The notes under the pieces were generated by a model, which saw nothing but the letters and a program-made list of their open reading frames with translations, was not told the origin of the DNA and made no database searches. The position numbers were made by a program, and so were the translations under genes. A DNA stretch of 44,184 nucleotides from Bradyrhizobium genomosp. I (2014) (GTDB taxonomy: Bacteria; Pseudomonadota; Alphaproteobacteria; Rhizobiales; Xanthobacteraceae). Where the stretch lies: the NCBI RefSeq assembly GCF_000261685.1, contig NZ_AJQE01000330.1, forward strand, positions 1 to 44,184, given 5' to 3'. Numbering within the stretch: the stretch's first letter is position 1; each line of letters opens with the position of its first letter. Below, in pieces: positions 1 to 8,181 of the stretch.

Positions 1-579
1 GATCCCGCGCATCGGCGCGCCGTAGATGACGATGTTGGGTTTCGGGAGCTGCGGCGTCGGGTGATAGGCCGGAAGCCGCGGCAGATAGGCGTAGTACATC
101 GAGAGATCGGCGATCTCCTGGTCGGTCAAGTTGATCGCGAACGGCGACATCACGGCATTGGTGCGCGCGCCTGAGCGGAAATCGTGCAGCTCCTTGTAGA
201 TCACGGCCGCATATTGACCGGCGAGATTGGGCGAGTCCGCGCGGCTGATGCCTGTGGGGCCGTGGCAGATCGCGCAGCGCTGCGCCAGCGTGGCGCCGCG
301 GCCGATCGCCTCCTGGTTCGATCGTGACAAGGTGCTCGAGGTGAGCACGACCTCGGACAGGCGCACGGTCTCCTCCGGCGCCGCCACGGTCGGGGCGCGC
401 TGCGGCACGCCGGCGGCGCTGCAGATCGCGTCCCAGACATTGGCGAATTGCACCCAGGGCTGCGCGAAGGGCAGCACGATGAACCCGGCAATGGCGGTCA
501 CGATCAGGATCGCCGCGGTGATGCCGACGCCGATCCTGAAATGCCTGTTACGGAAGCTAAAGAGGTCGCGGGCGCTCAT
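1..579 (-). CDS. Membrane-anchored cytochrome c, 3' end cut by window
   Basis: This is an electron-transfer cytochrome c at the end of a terminal oxidase operon; 193 codons are visible and the C-terminus lies beyond base 1. An N-terminal hydrophobic segment (about residues 15-36) reads as a signal anchor. A CAICH haem-c motif lies near residue 107, followed by a typical class I cytochrome fold with a QYAAVIYKEL segment. The sequence stops shortly after GAPMRGI, where dihaem relatives often carry a second CxxCH, so a second haem outside the window is possible but unseen. The ATG (577-579) overlaps the TGA of the subunit I gene (579-581) as TGATG, which suggests translational coupling. Likely role: periplasmic electron donor to, or part of, the oxidase encoded just upstream. 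Strong as a cytochrome c, less certain for the exact partner. Confidence 0.85.
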   Translation of the reverse strand, partial: MSARDLFSFRNRHFRIGVGITAAILIVTAIAGFIVLPFAQPWVQFANVWDAICSAAGVPQRAPTVAAPEETVRLSEVVLTSSTLSRSNQEAIGRGATLAQRCAICHGPTGISRADSPNLAGQYAAVIYKELHDFRSGARTNAVMSPFAINLTDQEIADLSMYYAYLPRLPAYHPTPQLPKPNIVIYGAPMRGI

Positions 580-2201
580 CACTGCGCTCCCACATAGACG
601 GCCGGCACCGAGGTGCCTTCGGTCAGCGCCAGCGTCAGGATCGGGTAACCGTAATTGGTGATGGTGAGGCCGATCATCAGCGCCACCCACAGCGCATGGG
701 TGTTGAGCGCGACAGGCACGGTCGCGGGCTGGTGCACGGCCAGCGCAAAGCGATAGGGGCCGGCCGCAGCCTCGGGTGCGCGCATGCCGCGCGCGAGAAT
801 GACCAGGAAGAGGATGCCCGAGGCCAGCACGATGAAGCCGCCGATCGCGGAGAAGGTGACGGAGAGCGCCTGCGGCGCGATCGCGGGATCGCTGAAGTCG
901 AAATAGGCCATGCGGCGCGGCATGCCCAAAATGCCGACCCAGTGCCACGGGAAGGTGGTGACGATCATGCCGATGAACCACAGCCAGAGCTGGGTGCGGA
1001 TCAGGCGCAGCTCGATCAGTTCGCGCCCGGTCAGATGCGGCCACAGATCATAGGCGATCGCAAAATACATGATCACGATGGCGCCGCCGAAGATCAGGTG
1101 GAAATGGCCGGTGATCCACTGCGTGTTATGGATTGAGGCATCGAGCTGGTAGCTCATGTTGATGAGGCCGCCGGCGCCGCCGAAGCCGAGCATGACGAAC
1201 GAAAACGCGAGCGCCAGCATCATCGGATTGTCCCAGGGCAGGGCTCTGATCCAGCCGAACATGCCGCGCCCGCCGCGCAGGCGTGCGGCGATCTCGACGG
1301 AGGCGCAGATCGTGAACACGGTCAGCAGCGTCGGCAATGCCACCAGCGCTGTGAAAGCCGAATGGATGAACTTGAAGCCGGCGCCGACCTGCGGATCGGC
1401 AAAGGTGTGATGCATGCCGATCGGCATCGCCACCACCAGGAACAGGATGAAGGAGATCCGCGCCATGCTGTCGGAGTAGACCCGGCCCCCGATCGCGCGC
1501 GGCACGATGGTGTAATAGGCGATGTAAGTCGGCATCAGCCAGAAATAGACGATGGCGTGCAGCGTCCAGGAGAAGAACACCCGCGCCAGGCCGGCGTCGA
1601 TGGTGGCCTTCAGTCCCGCCGCAACAGGAATGATCTGGAGCAACAGCTCGAGAGCCGCGCCGACCGCAGTCCATGCCCACAGATACGAGCCCGCGACATT
1701 GGCGAACATGGCGAGCGGCACCGGCGCGCCGGGATGGGCCTTGCGCCAGACGCGCAGATTGATCGACATCAGCGCGACCCAGATCCAGGAGCCGACCACG
1801 ACCAGCACCACGCCGAGATAGTAGAACACGTTCCCGATCAGCGGCGGATAGAAGGTGTAGAGCACGGAGGCGCGCCCCATTGCGATCGGGACCACCGCCA
1901 TGATGCTGCCGATCACGATCAGCCAGAAGCCGGCCCAGGCCCAGCGGACGCCGACCAGGCGCTGCTCCAGCGCGGACTCGCTGATGGCGTAGCCGAATCC
2001 CATCGCGACCAGGGTCGGGAACACGTAGCCCATCACCGTGCCGTGCGCGGTCAGCGAGCGGTAATAGAGCTCGGGGTTCGAAAGCCAGGTGCCGATCGGA
2101 CTGCGGATGAACATCTGCCAGGCGCCGAGCGTGAGCGCGACGCCAAACACCGCGAAGGCCAGCCAGAAATGGGCGAGGATGAGCTTCCTATTGGCCAACA
2201 C
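579..2201 (-). CDS. Cytochrome c oxidase subunit I, ba3-like (B-type haem-copper oxidase)
   Basis: Catalytic subunit that reduces O2 to water in the inner membrane, about 13 hydrophobic segments, 540 aa. Metal ligands can be read directly: H53 (TAHGTVMGY) and H368 for the low-spin haem, H366 for the high-spin haem (TGHFH), and H215, H264 and H265 for CuB (HAIVYF and GMHHTFADP). Y219 sits four residues after H215, as in the His-Tyr crosslink. The HAIVYFWL context and the short length resemble the ba3/B-type family rather than the mitochondrial-like A type or true cbb3; databases often call such proteins 'cbb3-type subunit I' or 'b(o/a)3-type'. The start overlaps the end of the subunit II gene by 14 bp, and the stop overlaps the next cytochrome gene. 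B-type oxidases generally have high oxygen affinity, so use at low O2 is a reasonable inference. Confidence 0.93.
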   Translation of the reverse strand: MLANRKLILAHFWLAFAVFGVALTLGAWQMFIRSPIGTWLSNPELYYRSLTAHGTVMGYVFPTLVAMGFGYAISESALEQRLVGVRWAWAGFWLIVIGSIMAVVPIAMGRASVLYTFYPPLIGNVFYYLGVVLVVVGSWIWVALMSINLRVWRKAHPGAPVPLAMFANVAGSYLWAWTAVGAALELLLQIIPVAAGLKATIDAGLARVFFSWTLHAIVYFWLMPTYIAYYTIVPRAIGGRVYSDSMARISFILFLVVAMPIGMHHTFADPQVGAGFKFIHSAFTALVALPTLLTVFTICASVEIAARLRGGRGMFGWIRALPWDNPMMLALAFSFVMLGFGGAGGLINMSYQLDASIHNTQWITGHFHLIFGGAIVIMYFAIAYDLWPHLTGRELIELRLIRTQLWLWFIGMIVTTFPWHWVGILGMPRRMAYFDFSDPAIAPQALSVTFSAIGGFIVLASGILFLVILARGMRAPEAAAGPYRFALAVHQPATVPVALNTHALWVALMIGLTITNYGYPILTLALTEGTSVPAVYVGAQ

Positions 2202-2754
2202 AGCTCAGCCTCCCGCCGCCCTTCGCGCGGCCGGCGAATTCGGTCTTGTCGATCACCTTGACCTTGCCCCACATGCCTTCGTGACCAAAACTGCAAAACT
2301 CCTGGCAGGGCATCAGATAGTCGCCGGTCCTGGTAAAGCGCATGAGCTGCTCGGAAATGTAGCCCGGCACCAGCATGGTGTTGACGTTGGTGCCCTGGAT
2401 CAGGATGCCGTGCACGACATCGGCGCTGGTGGCGCGCAGCGTGATCGGCGTGTCCGCGGGCACCAGGATGCAGGCCGGCGTGAAGGAATATTGCTGCCCG
2501 ATCGCGCGCACGGTCACATTGCCATTGGCCTCCAGCACGCTGCCGAGATTGCTCTCGACGAATTCGCCGGAGAGATGCAACCGCGATGGATCGGTGGTCT
2601 CGACGCGCGGTTGCGGCATGGTTGCACGATGGATGCCGGCGAATGCCGCGAGCAGCGCCATGCCAACGATGATGATCACGGCAATAGTGGCCCAGCGCCG
2701 CTCGATGCGGGCCGCGACCTCGGCGCTGTCGGGATGGATTTCCTCTGCGCTCAT
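2188..2754 (-). CDS. Cytochrome c oxidase subunit II with CuA site
   Basis: Subunit II accepts electrons from cytochrome c through a binuclear CuA centre and passes them to subunit I. The 188-aa protein has one N-terminal membrane helix (about residues 21-40) and a periplasmic cupredoxin domain. The CuA set is complete: H115 (DVVHGILIQG), then C150, C154, H158 and M161 in the order C-x3-C-x3-H-x2-M (MPCQEFCSFGHEGMWG). The single transmembrane helix and short length fit ba3-type subunit II. I chose the ATG at 2754 because it overlaps the TGA of the small upstream gene as ATGA; an upstream in-frame ATG at 2802 would add 16 residues that only duplicate the coding end of that gene. The 3' end overlaps the subunit I gene. 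Confidence 0.92.
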   Translation of the reverse strand: MSAEEIHPDSAEVAARIERRWATIAVIIIVGMALLAAFAGIHRATMPQPRVETTDPSRLHLSGEFVESNLGSVLEANGNVTVRAIGQQYSFTPACILVPADTPITLRATSADVVHGILIQGTNVNTMLVPGYISEQLMRFTRTGDYLMPCQEFCSFGHEGMWGKVKVIDKTEFAGRAKGGGRLSCVGQ

Positions 2755-2927
2755 TGCAGCGGCCCGCGTGGCAGGAAGACGAACAGGTAGAAGGCGAGCC
2801 ACATCGCGACCACACAGGCGGTGGCGAGGCCGGCGACCACGATCGCACCGGACGGGCCTTGTGCGACGACCTCTTCGACGGCCTGGTCGGCGGCGGCTGG
2901 GCTGGTCGGCGGATCGGAATTGATCAT
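2751..2927 (-). CDS. 58-aa single-helix oxidase subunit (IIa-like)
   Basis: Short ORF between the trihaem cytochrome and subunit II genes. It encodes 58 residues: an acidic/Pro/Ala-rich N-terminus (MINSDPPTSPAAAD), then one strongly hydrophobic helix (about residues 28-52, GAIVVAGLATACVVAMWL) and a short RGPLQ tail. Its TGA overlaps the subunit II ATG as ATGA, and it starts 19 nt after the preceding gene, so it is embedded in the operon. Thermus ba3 oxidase has a one-helix subunit IIa of similar size. Position and topology make an equivalent role likely, but no sequence signature proves it. The gene is short enough to be missed by many gene callers. Confidence 0.7.
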   Translation of the reverse strand: MINSDPPTSPAAADQAVEEVVAQGPSGAIVVAGLATACVVAMWLAFYLFVFLPRGPLQ

Positions 2928-2946
2928 GACGGATCTCTGGCGTCTC

Positions 2947-4200
2947 TCAGTTCAGCGGTGCAGACCGCAGCTCGTTGGCCTCGCGTGCCGAGATCGGCGT
3001 GCCGCGATTGCCCCAGGCGGTGCGGATATAGGAGACGACGGCGGCGATCTCGTTGTCGGATAGAAGTCCCGCAAAGGGTGGCATGCCGTAGGGCATCGGA
3101 TTGCCCTTGGTGCCCGGCGGATAGCCGCCATTGAGCACCATGCGGATCGGATTGACCGCCGACTGCATCTCGATCGACTGATTGTTGGCGAGCGGCGGCC
3201 AGTGCGGCGGCTTGCCTTCGCCCTGCGTGCCGTGACAGCTCGCGCAGTGCTTGTCGTAGACGGTCTTGCCGAGGCTGATCAGCAGGCTGCTTTCGGTGGT
3301 CGGCAGCCTCGAGCTTGCCGGCGACGGAGGCGAGGGCTCCGCAATGCTCTTGAGGTACACCGCCATCGCCCTGGTGTCCTCATCGTTGAGATATTGCAGG
3401 CTGTTGTGCACGACCTCGGCCATCGGGCCGTAGACGACGCCGCGCATGGAGACGCCGGTCTGGAGCAGGTCGGTGATGTCCTTGATGCTCCAGTCGCCGA
3501 GCCCAGCCTCGCGATTTGACGTGAGCGAGGGCGCGTACCAGTTCTGCATCGGGATCAGGCCGCCCTTGAAGGCCTCCGATTGCGAGGTGCCGCCGAGCGC
3601 GTTGATGGGCGAATGGCACATGCCGCAATGGCCGAGGCCCTCGACGAGGTAGGCGCCGCGATTCCATTCCGCGGATTTGGTCGGGTCAGGCTTGAACTCG
3701 CCCTCCGAAAAGTAAAGCGTGCGCCAGCCGAGGATCAACTGCCGGTTCGAATAGGGGAAGCGGAGATCGTGCTCACGATTGCGCTGGCTCACGGCAGGGA
3801 TTGACTTCAGATAGGCGAAGATCGCCTCAGTATCGGCTCTCGTGACCTTGGTGTACGACGCGAACGGCATTGCCGGATACATCAATCCGCCGTCCGGAAA
3901 GCGGCCGTAGTGCATCGCCTTGTAGAAGTCTTCGGCAGTCCATTTGCCGATCCCGGTGTCGCGATCCGGCGTGATGTTGGAGGAATACAAGGTGCCGAAA
4001 GGCGTCGGCATGGCGCGTCCGCCGGCGAAGGTGCGCCCCTCGGGCGCCGTGTGGCAGGCGATGCAGTCGCCGGCCCGCGCCAGATATTCACCGCGCGCGA
4101 CGAGGCTGTGGCCGTCCGGGCCAGGCTTCGGCTGCGCCTCGGCGGACGAACCGGCGAAGAGCAACAGCCACACGGCAAGGATTGGTGAACACGATCGCAA
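2947..4200 (-). CDS. Trihaem c-type cytochrome (alcohol dehydrogenase cytochrome-subunit-like)
   Basis: Exported trihaem cytochrome, 417 aa. A signal peptide ends near SSAEAQ (about residue 22). Three haem motifs follow in order: CIACH (about residue 47), CGMCH (about 194) and CASCH (about 320). The three-domain layout and motifs such as GLMYPAMPF resemble the cytochrome subunits of membrane alcohol, gluconate or aldehyde dehydrogenases, but no dehydrogenase gene is in this operon. It probably carries electrons from a donor (c4-type cytochrome or quinol-side complex) to the oxidase. The start is TTG at 4198-4200, backed by a clear GAGGAG ribosome site about 6 nt upstream that overlaps the stop region of the preceding gene (11-nt spacing). 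Confidence 0.87.
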   Translation of the reverse strand: MRSCSPILAVWLLLFAGSSAEAQPKPGPDGHSLVARGEYLARAGDCIACHTAPEGRTFAGGRAMPTPFGTLYSSNITPDRDTGIGKWTAEDFYKAMHYGRFPDGGLMYPAMPFASYTKVTRADTEAIFAYLKSIPAVSQRNREHDLRFPYSNRQLILGWRTLYFSEGEFKPDPTKSAEWNRGAYLVEGLGHCGMCHSPINALGGTSQSEAFKGGLIPMQNWYAPSLTSNREAGLGDWSIKDITDLLQTGVSMRGVVYGPMAEVVHNSLQYLNDEDTRAMAVYLKSIAEPSPPSPASSRLPTTESSLLISLGKTVYDKHCASCHGTQGEGKPPHWPPLANNQSIEMQSAVNPIRMVLNGGYPPGTKGNPMPYGMPPFAGLLSDNEIAAVVSYIRTAWGNRGTPISAREANELRSAPLN

Positions 4201-4210
4201 TTCCGTCTCC

Positions 4211-4918
4211 TCAGTCCGGTTCGCTGCCGCAGGCGAACGGCAGCACGTACGTGCCCTTCGGGGCCGGCGCGATGTTCACAGGCGCTGGGCGGCTCGCGAG
4301 CCATGCCGCGACCGCCGTCACGTCTTCCTCGGTAAGCCGGGCAGCGACCTGCTGCATGCAGTCCGGCGCTGTCGCCGTGCGCGTGCCATAGCGCCAGGCT
4401 CCCAACTGCGCGCTGATGTAGTTCGGGCGCAGTCCGAGCAGACCCGGAATTCCCGGCTCCATTCCGGTCAGGGCCGGGCCATGGCAGCTCCCGCACGCCG
4501 GAACCTGGCGCTGCGGATCGCCCCGCGACACCAGTGACTGGCCGTGCTGCAGCACCTCCTTGCTTGCATCGCTTGCTGCCACGGGCGGCAGAGCGGGATG
4601 CTGATCCGCAAAGTAGTCGGCCATCTGCTGCAGGTACGGATCGGGGAGGAATTCGAGCAAATAGTTCATCGGCGGGTATTTTCGCCGGCCATTCTTGAAG
4701 GCAATAAGCTGGTTGTAGAGATAGCCGGCCGGCTTGCCGGCAAGCCGCGGGAAATAGACGTCATTGGTGCCTTCGCCTTGATTGCCGTGACAGGGCGTGC
4801 AGGCCTCGACCCGCGCCGCCATCGTGTCCGGCGGCTGATTGGCCGTCTGTGCGGCCGCACCGCCAGCGGCAGCCAAGGTGACAATCACGGCGGCCGAAGC
4901 CACGGCGCGAGCGAGCAC
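4211..4918 (-). CDS. Dihaem cytochrome c4-like protein, first gene of the oxidase operon
   Basis: Exported dihaem cytochrome c of 235 aa with two homologous class I domains: CTPCHG in the first half and CGSCHG in the second, each followed by the expected distal region. The N-terminus (MLARAVASAAVIVTL) is a signal peptide ending near AAAQ. A longer ATG-initiated reading to 5050 exists. I chose the GTG at 4916-4918 because GGAGGG lies about 8 nt upstream and the signal peptide then begins properly. Cytochromes c4 shuttle electrons from bc1 to terminal oxidases, which fits its position ahead of oxidase genes. The promoter must lie upstream; I found no exact FNR/FixK box (see rejected items). Confidence 0.85.
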   Translation of the reverse strand: MLARAVASAAVIVTLAAAGGAAAQTANQPPDTMAARVEACTPCHGNQGEGTNDVYFPRLAGKPAGYLYNQLIAFKNGRRKYPPMNYLLEFLPDPYLQQMADYFADQHPALPPVAASDASKEVLQHGQSLVSRGDPQRQVPACGSCHGPALTGMEPGIPGLLGLRPNYISAQLGAWRYGTRTATAPDCMQQVAARLTEEDVTAVAAWLASRPAPVNIAPAPKGTYVLPFACGSEPD

Positions 4919-5059
4919 TTTCGTCGCCCTCCACAGTACTGGTCCGGTTGATTCCGGATCACATCGTACAGCGGCATTATTGCGCCAATATTCTCTCGCG
5001 CAAGTTCGGATGCGTGTGATGACGTTTGGTCGCGCCGTCCGCATTCGCAATTCCGATCG

Positions 5060-5590
5060 AATTCGACGGGACCTGCGTGCTTTTTTGAAAACCAGGCATA
5101 GCGCTGTGGCCTCGCGGCAGTTGCTGCCCGAGCTTTGCGTCGTGTCGCCCCTCTTTTGTCACAAGGGCGCAGGGAAGGCCGGATGCCGGCCGGGCACCCG
5201 CGGTCCACTGTGCGAAGGTTGCGCTACAAGAAGCTGCACAGCGGCATACAGGTGAGGCCCAACAACCGGCCTTCCCTGCGCAGTGGTTTGACGGCTTATG
5301 CCGAGCTCTCCCCGGGGAGCGATGCACTATTGCCCCCGTCGCCTTGCGGATGACTGATGCGCGCGCCCGGTCGGGCCGCCACATCACCGCAAGACTTGGC
5401 GCACAGACCCCGGGCGCTAGGACGACACGGTTTTGCCGTACGCCGACAGCACCGGTCGTATGCGCGCTGGCCATCGCTCACGGTTGCCCGCCCTGCGACG
5501 CCTCTCGCGCCGGTGCTGCCTGCGTCCACCGCAGCTCACCCCGCGTGTCGTGACGATCGCGATACGCCCCTCTGACCGGGATGAGGTGGC
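5060..5590. repeat. Interspersed intergenic repeat with 16-bp perfect inverted repeat
   Basis: No convincing gene lies between 4919 and 5840. The core 5060-5590 matches, from memory, a repeat found many times between genes in Bradyrhizobium and related genomes, often mis-annotated as small proteins because several frames stay open. Directly visible is a perfect 16-bp inverted repeat, 5167-5182 with 5266-5281 (GCGCAGGGAAGGCCGG and its complement), enclosing 83 nt. The rest is GC-rich with further short dyads. The outer boundaries are estimated. The remaining flanks (4919-5059 and 5591-5840) should hold the oxidase operon promoter and the promoter of the small HTH gene, but I recognise no specific box. 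Confidence 0.6.
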
Positions 5591-5840
5591 AGGATAATGC
5601 GATAAATCAGAATTTCTGTAAAGGCGAAAATCTTTGCGCGAGGCAATTGACCCGGTGGTTGGGTGTTTTGGCCGACGGGCAGCGCAAGGGCTGGTAGAGG
5701 GCGAAGGCGATCGGGCCGAGACCTGGAGCAGCGACGGAACACCGCTTGCCGCGAGCGGTACGCCTTTAAGGGTTGTATTTCATGAGATGTTCAACGAGAA
5801 TCCGAGTCGGGCGCGGGGCTTTTGGAGCGGGACTGTCTAG

Positions 5841-6020
5841 ATGGCGCGCTGGAAGCAATCGTGGAGCGAGGAAGACCTCGATCGGCTCAGGAAGCTTGCA
5901 GGCACCAAGCCGATTGCGACGATCGCGAAAGAGCTCGGACGGACCACGGGGACGGTGCTCGCGAAGGCGATCGAGCAAAAGCTCCCCGTGGTCCATCGGG
6001 TCGAGCGCGCGGCGCAATAG
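5841..6020 (+). CDS. Small HTH/SANT-like protein, 59 aa
   Basis: Encodes 59 residues starting MARWKQSWSEEDLDRL. The pattern W-S-x-E-E-D..L..L followed by PIATIAKELGRTTGTVLAKA looks like a helix-turn-helix or SANT/Myb-like DNA-binding fold: the first helix holds the WSEED signature and the second and third helices form the HTH around IAKELGRT. A GGAGCGG sequence lies about 10 nt before the ATG, and an in-frame TAG directly precedes it, so the start is well bounded. Codon use fits the surrounding genome. Function is unknown; a small transcription regulator is the simplest reading. It stands alone between the repeat region and the convergent pncC gene. Confidence 0.6.
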   Translation: MARWKQSWSEEDLDRLRKLAGTKPIATIAKELGRTTGTVLAKAIEQKLPVVHRVERAAQ

Positions 6021-6169
6021 CTGGACACGCAGTGAGCCTGGAACTCCAGCCGGTCAATGCCCGGGTTTCACGTCGCCCCATTCATGCTATCCACGCGATC
6101 CGGCTGTTGCGATCGGTCGGTGTCCGTCCGGCGCCATGCAGCGATTCGCATCGCGCTTTGAGGGACGGT

Positions 6170-6778
6170 TCAGCCCCGCGGCGAACGCGGCGGCCTGCGC
6201 TTCACCGCGTGCCGGCGCGGCGAGCGAGTCACGCGCGGGCGCAGGCGGCTTGCGGCGGCGGGTCGCGGCTTGGCCGCGACTTGCGGACCGCGGGCTAGCT
6301 CCATCAGCATGCGCAGCGCCTCGACCACGGAGCGGGCGCGCACGGCGCTGCGGCCGATCGCGCCAAAACGCTGCTCGCGATGGACGATGCGGCCGTCGCG
6401 CGCGGCGGCGGCGAAGTGCACCAGGCCGACCGGCTTGCCGGGCGTGGCGCCGCCGGGACCGGCAATGCCGGTGATGGCGACGGCGAGATCGACATCGGCG
6501 CGCTCCAGCGCGCCGATCGCCATCGCGGTTGCGGTCTCCTTGCTGACCGCGCCGAAATTGGCGAGCGTGCTCGCTTCGACCCCGAGCATCGCGCGCTTGG
6601 CGTCGTTGGAATAGGTGACGAAGCCGCGGTCGATCACGTCGGAGGAGCCGGGGATATCGGTCAGCGCGCCGGCAACGAGGCCGCCGGTGCAGGACTCCGC
6701 GGTCGCGATCGTCAGTTTGCGCATCCGGCACAGATCGAGCAGCGAGCGGGAGAGGGCGCGTGCGTCGCTGCCGCCCAT
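6170..6778 (-). CDS. pncC: Nicotinamide-nucleotide amidase (CinA C-terminal domain)
   Basis: PncC hydrolyses the amide of NMN to nicotinate mononucleotide in the pyridine nucleotide cycle. The 202-aa protein is the stand-alone CinA C-terminal domain without the COG1058 N-terminal part. Family motifs are clear: TIATAESCTGGLVAGALTD near residues 24-42, GFVTYSNDAK, GAVSKETA, and AITGIAGPGGATPGKPVG near residue 100. The domain proper ends around residue 165. The last ~35 residues are Arg/Pro-rich and strongly basic, an extension beyond the usual ~160-170 aa. It starts 3 nt after the ispDF stop and is probably cotranscribed with it. Confidence 0.9.
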   Translation of the reverse strand: MGGSDARALSRSLLDLCRMRKLTIATAESCTGGLVAGALTDIPGSSDVIDRGFVTYSNDAKRAMLGVEASTLANFGAVSKETATAMAIGALERADVDLAVAITGIAGPGGATPGKPVGLVHFAAAARDGRIVHREQRFGAIGRSAVRARSVVEALRMLMELARGPQVAAKPRPAAASRLRPRVTRSPRRHAVKRRPPRSPRG

Positions 6779-6781
6779 GGC

Positions 6782-7978
6782 CTAGACGCTCCGGGTCTTT
6801 TCGTTGAACGGCAGGCGGATGGTGGCGCTCGCGGTGGCCGCGATGCCTTCCTCGCGGCCGGTGAAGCCGAGCCGCTCGCTGGTGGTCGCCTTGACCGCGA
6901 CGCGGGAGATGTCGACGCCGGAGATCTCGGCGACGCGCGCACGCATGGCATCGCGCAAGGGGCCGATCTTCGGCCGCTCGCAGATGAGCGTGACCTCGAG
7001 GTTGGCGACGCGGCCGCCGCGCTGGGCGACGCGCTCGATGGCGTATTTCAGGAACTGGTCGGAGGAGGCGCCCTTCCACTTCGCGTCGCTCGGCGGAAAG
7101 TGCGAGCCGATGTCGCCGTCGGCCAGTGCCCCGAGGATGGCATCCACCAGCGCATGTAGGCCGACATCGCCGTCGGAATGGGCGAGGAAACCTTTGGTGT
7201 GCGGCACGCGCACGCCACAGATCATGAGATGGTCGCCTTCACCGAAGGCGTGCACGTCGTAGCCCGTGCCGGTCCTGATGTCGCCGAGCAGGCTCGCCAG
7301 GCGCGCTTCCTCGCGCACGAAATCCTCGGGAGTGGTGAGCTTCATGTTGGCAACATCGCCTTCAAAGGTTGCAACCGTCAATCCCGCCCATTCGGCAATG
7401 GCGGCATCGTCGGTGAAATCAGAGCGCCCGTCTTTGGCGGCGCGACGATGCGCCTCGAGGATGACGTCGAAACGAAAGGATTGCGGCGTCTGCGCGATTC
7501 TGAGGCGCGCCCGATCCGGCGTGTCCTCGACATTGCCGCTGTCACCGGTGACCTTGATGGTGTCGGTGACGGGCACGACCGGGATCGCAGCGCCAGTGCG
7601 GCTCGCCGCTTCGATCGCGCGCGAGATCACGCCTTCAGAGACGAACGGGCGGGCCGCGTCGTGGATCAGGACGATGTCCGGCTCGTGCTTCGCCAGCGCC
7701 TCGAGGCCGGCGAGCACCGAAGCCTGCCGCGTCGCGCCGCCATTGGCCGGCGGCTCGTGCCTGAGCCCTGCGACCGCTGCGGTGAACATGGCGCTGTCGT
7801 CGGGGTTCACCACCGGCTGCACCGCTGATACGTCCGGATGGCGGCTGAAGGCCTCCATGGCGCGATAGATCACGGGCACACCGCCGATCTCGCGATACTG
7901 CTTCGGCCCGCCGGCGCCTGCGCGCAGTCCACGCCCGGCTGCGACGAGGACGACTGCGGTGCGCTGTGATTTTGCCAT
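6782..7978 (-). CDS. ispDF: Bifunctional IspD/IspF enzyme of isoprenoid synthesis
   Basis: Fusion of two non-consecutive MEP-pathway enzymes: IspD (2-C-methyl-D-erythritol 4-phosphate cytidylyltransferase) and IspF (2-C-methyl-D-erythritol 2,4-cyclodiphosphate synthase). In the 398-aa protein, IspD spans about residues 1-235, with the nucleotide-binding [16 protein letters not shown] and the [11 protein letters not shown] motif. IspF spans about 238-395, with the metal-binding D-x-H of [12 protein letters not shown], then [16 protein letters not shown] and the [10 protein letters not shown] loop. The fusion is normal for Alphaproteobacteria. The ATG at 7978 ([15 protein letters not shown]) is divergent from dusB across about 200 bp. 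Confidence 0.96.
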   Translation of the reverse strand: MAKSQRTAVVLVAAGRGLRAGAGGPKQYREIGGVPVIYRAMEAFSRHPDVSAVQPVVNPDDSAMFTAAVAGLRHEPPANGGATRQASVLAGLEALAKHEPDIVLIHDAARPFVSEGVISRAIEAASRTGAAIPVVPVTDTIKVTGDSGNVEDTPDRARLRIAQTPQSFRFDVILEAHRRAAKDGRSDFTDDAAIAEWAGLTVATFEGDVANMKLTTPEDFVREEARLASLLGDIRTGTGYDVHAFGEGDHLMICGVRVPHTKGFLAHSDGDVGLHALVDAILGALADGDIGSHFPPSDAKWKGASSDQFLKYAIERVAQRGGRVANLEVTLICERPKIGPLRDAMRARVAEISGVDISRVAVKATTSERLGFTGREEGIAATASATIRLPFNEKTRSV

Positions 7979-8107
7979 AGGACTCGAATACTCAGTTGCT
8001 CGTCAAAGAGTCGGGAGTGGTGATTGCCGGCATGCCTCTAGCACGGCAGGCCCGCAAAAAAAGGGGTTTCCCCGGATTGTGGGAAACAGCATTTTGCTGC
8101 ACTGCAC

Positions 8108-8135
8108 TTGAAAGATTTGCAGAACTGTCTAAACT
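8108..8135 (+). promoter_or_regulatory. Possible sigma-70-like promoter for dusB-ntrBC
   Basis: TTGAAA (8108-8113) and TAAACT (8130-8135) are separated by 16 nt, about 45 nt upstream of the dusB start, in the divergent ispDF-dusB gap. The fit to the consensus is moderate and no start site is known, so this is only a candidate. Confidence 0.25.
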
Positions 8136-8181
8136 GTAGGCATGACGCTTGACTGCACAAGAATTGTGCGCAAGATAGGTC

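Noticed and set aside
4944..4958. TTGATTCCGGATCAC as an FNR/FixK box upstream of the oxidase operon
   Set aside because: The half-sites are separated by one base too many (TTGA-N7-TCAC rather than TTGA-N6-TCAA) and the element sits only ~26 nt before the start codon.
5591..5606. TGGCAGGATAATGCG as a sigma-54 -24/-12 promoter
   Set aside because: The GG-to-GC spacing is 9 nt instead of 10 and the -12 element is poor.
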